Origin: Psychromicrobium silvestre
Lineage (GTDB): Bacteria; Actinomycetota; Actinomycetes; Actinomycetales; Micrococcaceae
Assembly: GCF_013408295.1 (NCBI RefSeq)
Contig: NZ_JACBYQ010000002.1
Span: forward strand, 1-64,000
Length of the DNA: 64,000 nt
Direction of reading: 5' to 3'
The translations under genes were made by a program, and so were the position numbers. The notes under the pieces were generated by a model. It had not been told where the DNA came from. It did no database searches and saw only the letters and a list, made by a program, of their open reading frames with translations. The stretch's first letter is position 1. Each line of letters starts with the position of its first letter. Positions 60,838-64,000 of the stretch are shown in pieces.

Positions 60838-61860
60838 ATGGCTATCGCGACACCGGATGAATATGCAGAGATGATTGATCGTGCGAAGGCGGGCGGTTTT
60901 GCTTATCCTGCGGTGAATGTGACGTCGTCGCAGACGTTGAATGCTGCTTTGCAGGGTTTTGCGGATGCTGGGTCGGATGGCATTGTTCAGGTTTCTACTG
61001 GTGGTGCGGCGTATTGGTCGGGTGCTTCGGTGAAGGACATGGTGGTGGGGTCGTTGGGGTTCGCGGCTTTTGCTCGTGAGGTAGCGAAGAAGTATCCGAT
61101 CAAGGTTGCTTTGCATACCGATCATTGCCCGAAGGATAAGTTGGAGGGTTTCGTGTTGCCTTTGCTGGCTGCTTCGGAGGCGGAGGTGAAGGCTGGGCGG
61201 GATCCGTTGTTTAACTCGCATATGTGGGATGGTTCGGCCGAGACGTTGGAGGAGAACTTACGGATCGGGCAAGAACTGTTAGCGCGGACGGCTGCTGCCC
61301 GGATGATTCTCGAGGTTGAGATCGGTGCTGTTGGTGGTGAGGAAGACGGGGTGGATAACGAGATTAACGACAAACTGTATTCCACGGTTGCTGATGGTTT
61401 AGCGACGGTTGAGGCGTTGGGGTCTGGGGAGAACGGCCGGTACATTACGGCGTTGACGTTCGGTAATGTGCACGGGGTGTACAAGCCGGGGAACGTGAAG
61501 TTGCGTCCGGAGATCCTCAAGGACATTCAGGAACAAGTCGGGGCGAAGTTGGGGAAGGCGAACCCCTTCGACCTGGTGTTCCATGGTGGTTCGGGGTCGA
61601 GTCCGCAGGAGATCGCGGACGCGGTCTCTTATGGTGTGATCAAGATGAACATTGATACTGACACCCAGTACGCCTATACCCGTCCGGTCGTCGATCATAT
61701 GCTCCGGAACTATGACGGGGTCCTCAAGATCGATGGTGAAGTTGGTAATAAGAAAACTTACGATCCCCGAGTCTGGGGCGCTTCGGCCGAGAAAGGCCTC
61801 GCGGCCCGCCTCGTCCTCGCCGCCCAAGAACTCGGCTCCGCCGGCAAAAGCATCGGATAA
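60838..61860 (+). CDS. fba: Fructose-bisphosphate aldolase, class II
   Basis: 340 residues from ATG 60838, with AAGGAG upstream. Zinc motifs HTDHCPKDKLEG, EVEIGAVGGEEDGV, GNVHGVYKPGNV, and VFHGGSGSSPQEI, all typical of the class IIa enzyme. Splits fructose 1,6-bisphosphate, or forms it in reverse. From about 60880 to 61600 codons end mostly in T or G; the last 90 bp return to C-ending codons, so the coding sequence is a mosaic. Last gene of the operon. Confidence 0.95.
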   Translation: MAIATPDEYAEMIDRAKAGGFAYPAVNVTSSQTLNAALQGFADAGSDGIVQVSTGGAAYWSGASVKDMVVGSLGFAAFAREVAKKYPIKVALHTDHCPKDKLEGFVLPLLAASEAEVKAGRDPLFNSHMWDGSAETLEENLRIGQELLARTAAARMILEVEIGAVGGEEDGVDNEINDKLYSTVADGLATVEALGSGENGRYITALTFGNVHGVYKPGNVKLRPEILKDIQEQVGAKLGKANPFDLVFHGGSGSSPQEIADAVSYGVIKMNIDTDTQYAYTRPVVDHMLRNYDGVLKIDGEVGNKKTYDPRVWGASAEKGLAARLVLAAQELGSAGKSIG

Positions 61861-61959
61861 TGAGGGACAGACTTTATCGATAGCTGTACGAAGGAGGAAA
61901 TTTGCCTTCTTTTCGCGAGCCAATATTTTCAGCTAACTCAATGATTTTCTGCGGCAGCT

Positions 61960-61978
61960 GAATGCGCTAGGCGCATTC
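61960..61978. terminator. Hairpin downstream of fba
   Basis: GAATGCGC-TAG-GCGCATTC, a perfect 8-bp stem with a 3-base loop in the AT-rich interval between fba and gap (61861-62140, no gene). No clear T-run; terminator role only probable. Confidence 0.45.
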
Positions 61979-62140
61979 TCTGGGATTATTATTGATCTGA
62001 GTCAGCTATAAAATAATTTGGCCACCCGGTAACGGCATTCTTACCAGGCGACGAACTCTACGATAAAGAGCTTGAACCTTAACCTCGCATTATCAATGAG
62101 ACAAAGATTCAAGAATGATATTATTCCGCTGAGGCCGGAA

Positions 62141-63634
62141 TTAGATCGATCCCTGCGTGGCAAGCACCGGCAGATTTTCCCGAACAAGATCTTCAGCCGG
62201 GAAAGCCGGCCGATTTATACCGGACATCTCTTCCGCGATGCGCACCACCTGGCAGCTGTAACCGAACTCGTTGTCGTACCAGACGTAGAGGATGAGGCTC
62301 CTGTCCGTGGAAACAGTGGCGAGACCGTCCACGATCCCGGTACGCCTGGAACCGACGAAGTCGGTGGAAACCACCTCGGGCGAGTCAATGTAGTCGATCT
62401 GATCACGTAAATCCGAATGCAGCGACATCTCCCGAAGGTAGCTGTTCACCTCCTCCTTGGTAGTCCCGTTTTCAAGACTGAGGTTCAAGATAGCCAGGGA
62501 AACGTCCGGGGTGGGGACTCGGATGGCACTGCCGGTGAGCTTACCCAACAGTTCGGGCAGCGCCTTAGCCACCGCTTTGGCGGCACCTGTTTCGGTAATC
62601 ACCATGTTCAGCGCGGCCGAGCGTCCGCGCCGATCGCCGTTATGGAAGTTATCGATCAAATTCTGGTCATTGGTGAACGAATGAACAGTTTCCACGTGAC
62701 CGTGGACCACGCCAAACCTGTCATTTATAGCCTTCAGCACCGGGGTGATGGCATTCGTGGTGCAGGACGCCGCAGACACAATCCGGTCTGTATCCTCGAT
62801 GCTGCCGTGGTTGATGCCGTGGACAATGTTCTTCAGCGAGCCCTTGCCCGGAGCCGTCAGCAGCACCCGCGCAACGCCCTTGCTCCGCAGGTGTTGAGAC
62901 AGTCCTTCAGCGTCCCGCCAACGACCCGTATTGTCCACCACAAGAGCATTAGTGATGCCATAAGCGGTGTAGTCGATGCTGGCAGGATTGTCCGAATAGA
63001 TGACCTGCACCTGAACCCCGTTGGCCGTGATGGTGTTGGTGTCCTGATTGACCCGGATGGTGCCCTCAAAGGGACCGTGAACCGAGTCACGGCGCAGCAG
63101 GCTGGCACGCTTGGAAAGATCATTCTCGGATCCTCGGCGGACCACAATCGCCCGCAAACGCAGCCCATATCCGCCGCCGGCTCTTTCAATAAGGAGCCGG
63201 GCCAGCAGCCGTCCGATCCGACCGAAACCGTAGAGTATGACATCAATACCGGTACGGTTGTGGCCGCCATACTGGCCCACGATCGCGGCGAGCTCACCAC
63301 GAAGGAATTCCTCTAAGCTGGCGCCGTCGCCCTCTTCCTTGAACTTCTGATTCAAGCGCGCGATGTCGATCGTCGCGGGGCCGAGCCGCAGCTGTGCCAG
63401 GACTTTCAGCAAAGGGGAAGTCTCCTCCGGGAGCAGCTCCTCCTTATTGATTCGGCGCGCAAAACGGTGCGCCTTGAGAATGTCCATCGTGGATTTGTTC
63501 GTCAGATCCCGGCCGTGAATGCTGGTCACGACGTTGTTTTCGCGGTACAGCCGACCAACAACAGGGATCATAGCCTCGGCCAGGGCCTCTCGATCCATCC
63601 AGATATCAAGACAAGAATCTGAGGTTTGTCTCAT
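62141..63634 (-). CDS. gap: Glyceraldehyde-3-phosphate dehydrogenase, long form with N-terminal extension
   Basis: 497 residues with about 130 residues before the NAD domain. NAD(P) motif YGFGRIGRLLARLLIE (about 135-150), catalytic Cys291 in SAASCTTNAITPVL, and WYDNEFGYSCQVVRIAEEM at the end. The long form resembles the GapB/Gap2-type enzyme of Corynebacterium, used in gluconeogenesis or as an NADP-dependent form. It is convergent with the RuMP operon and its promoter carries the same GCGTTTCCCCTACCCC motif (63689-63705). An AAAGG ribosome-binding site precedes the ATG. Confidence 0.92.
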   Translation of the reverse strand: MRQTSDSCLDIWMDREALAEAMIPVVGRLYRENNVVTSIHGRDLTNKSTMDILKAHRFARRINKEELLPEETSPLLKVLAQLRLGPATIDIARLNQKFKEEGDGASLEEFLRGELAAIVGQYGGHNRTGIDVILYGFGRIGRLLARLLIERAGGGYGLRLRAIVVRRGSENDLSKRASLLRRDSVHGPFEGTIRVNQDTNTITANGVQVQVIYSDNPASIDYTAYGITNALVVDNTGRWRDAEGLSQHLRSKGVARVLLTAPGKGSLKNIVHGINHGSIEDTDRIVSAASCTTNAITPVLKAINDRFGVVHGHVETVHSFTNDQNLIDNFHNGDRRGRSAALNMVITETGAAKAVAKALPELLGKLTGSAIRVPTPDVSLAILNLSLENGTTKEEVNSYLREMSLHSDLRDQIDYIDSPEVVSTDFVGSRRTGIVDGLATVSTDRSLILYVWYDNEFGYSCQVVRIAEEMSGINRPAFPAEDLVRENLPVLATQGSI

Positions 63635-63675
63635 CGGACTACCTTTCCAAGAAAAGAGCTGGGCTTAGCATCCAT
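63631..63675 (-). CDS. Possible leader ORF overlapping the gap start
   Basis: A 14-codon frame on the minus strand (MDAKPSSFLGKVVR, stop TGA) whose stop overlaps the gap ATG (ATGA). It is preceded by a perfect AGGAGG, but with no spacing to its ATG; a second ATG four bases on would give a different 10-codon frame (MLSPALFLER). Either would be translated before gap. Short, so only tentative. Confidence 0.3.
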   Translation of the reverse strand: MDAKPSSFLGKVVR

Positions 63676-63688
63676 CCTCCTGTCATTT

Positions 63689-63705
63689 AGGGGTAGGGGA
63701 AACGC
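63689..63705 (-). promoter_or_regulatory. Third copy of the RuMP motif, upstream of gap
   Basis: On the minus strand GCGTTTCCCCTACCCCT, differing by one base from GCGTTACCCCTACCCCT at 52942 and 55969. It lies 54 bp before the gap ATG. Probably a binding site of the same regulator. Confidence 0.65.
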
Positions 63706-63782
63706 CAAATCTGGATAGTCTTAGCCATCCGTTTGAGCAGGTTCTTCGATGGACCTTCCCGCGCACCCGGGTACCCGAACCG

Positions 63783-64000
63783 CTACGCCAGCGCCCCCAT
63801 CGGATCCCAAGCCGGCAGCACCGTAGGTTCCGCATCCAGCGCTTGCCGCAGCTCAGGGGACAACCGTGACTTGTTAACCACAACCTCGAAGACATACTCG
63901 TCGAACCAGTTGTCCGCCATGGTGAAGAAACCCTGATCACCGGCTTCTTCACCCCAACTGTTCTCTACCCGCCAGCGGCGAGTTTCGCCGTCGAACACAT
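63783..64000 (-). CDS. pepC: Aminopeptidase C (C1B, PepC) C-terminus, cut by window edge
   Basis: About 72 residues of the end of a bleomycin-hydrolase-type cysteine aminopeptidase: WRVENSWGEEAGDQGFFTMA carries the active-site Asn in ENSWG; then DNWFDEYVFEVVVNKSRLSP and a short C-terminus DPMGALA whose position in the active site gives the family its exopeptidase character. The 5' part lies beyond 64000. Confidence 0.88.
   Translation of the reverse strand, partial: VFDGETRRWRVENSWGEEAGDQGFFTMADNWFDEYVFEVVVNKSRLSPELRQALDAEPTVLPAWDPMGALA

Noticed and set aside
51566-63634. Complete methylotrophy island
   Set aside because: No methanol or methylamine dehydrogenase, no formaldehyde activating or oxidising enzymes and no pfk or zwf are in the window. 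Formaldehyde detoxification or pentose supply are equally possible roles, so only the RuMP module is claimed.

Overview
The window looks like chromosomal DNA of an actinobacterium, most likely a member of the Micrococcaceae (the Arthrobacter / Renibacterium / Psychromicrobium group). This is judged from protein resemblance: a mycobacterial-type cystathionine beta-synthase, OpcA, FprA, a sunset-domain protein, an LAxTG surface protein, moderately high GC and several apparently leaderless regulator genes. No integrase, transposase, CRISPR array or rRNA is visible. One tRNA gene (Tyr, GTA) is present.

Layout. 1-1.9 kb: a truncated cystathionine beta-synthase gene and a DMT transporter gene, both broken by single-base insertions. 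1.9-9.9 kb: LysR, a hydrolase/TetR/DUF4260 operon, M20 amidohydrolase, SLC13/ArsB-like permease, AlkA-type glycosylase, small enzymes, thioredoxin. 9.9-16.1 kb: AraC, a TetR-ABC exporter operon with a concentric operator, and two MFS exporters around a MarR repressor with a double palindromic operator. 16.1-25.4 kb: sunset-domain secreted protein, membrane protein, tRNA-Tyr, YajQ, acyltransferase, VOC protein, two-component system, histidine phosphatase, MFS. 25.4-35.6 kb: LysR/EamA pair, Fur-catalase operon, serine hydrolase, amino-acid permease, FprA copy 1, RarD. 35.6-47.7 kb: LAxTG surface protein, universal stress protein, GABA catabolism (gabT, aldehyde dehydrogenase, PucR), FprA copy 2 with siroheme synthase, and PhoX behind a triple PHO box. 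47.9-51.2 kb: a sugar-type ABC importer behind a LacI-type operator.

51.6-63.6 kb is the most interesting part: a ribulose monophosphate (RuMP) formaldehyde-fixation and sugar-phosphate rearrangement cluster. It has a LuxR-type regulator whose middle resembles a histidine kinase that has lost its phospho-acceptor histidine, then hxlB-hxlA, a 71-residue protein of unknown function, opcA, and tkt-tal-rpe-rpiB-fba, with gap on the opposite strand. Two ~125-bp promoter regions, in front of hxlB and tkt, are about 95% identical. A degenerate scrap of the regulator gene lies beside the second copy, so a regulator-plus-promoter block appears to have been duplicated. The core motif (GCGTTACCCCTACCCC) recurs once more upstream of gap, which suggests a small regulon. 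hxlA/hxlB condense formaldehyde with ribulose 5-phosphate and isomerise the product to fructose 6-phosphate; tkt, tal, rpe, rpiB and fba regenerate the acceptor. No formaldehyde-producing dehydrogenase, zwf, gnd or pfk is in the window.

Other recurring structures are three copies of a ~75-bp GATAG hairpin element, two copies of a GTGTGGAG hairpin, a 48-bp direct repeat, and a 1,289-bp gap-free near-identical segment shared by the two fprA genes. The window ends inside a C1-family aminopeptidase gene.
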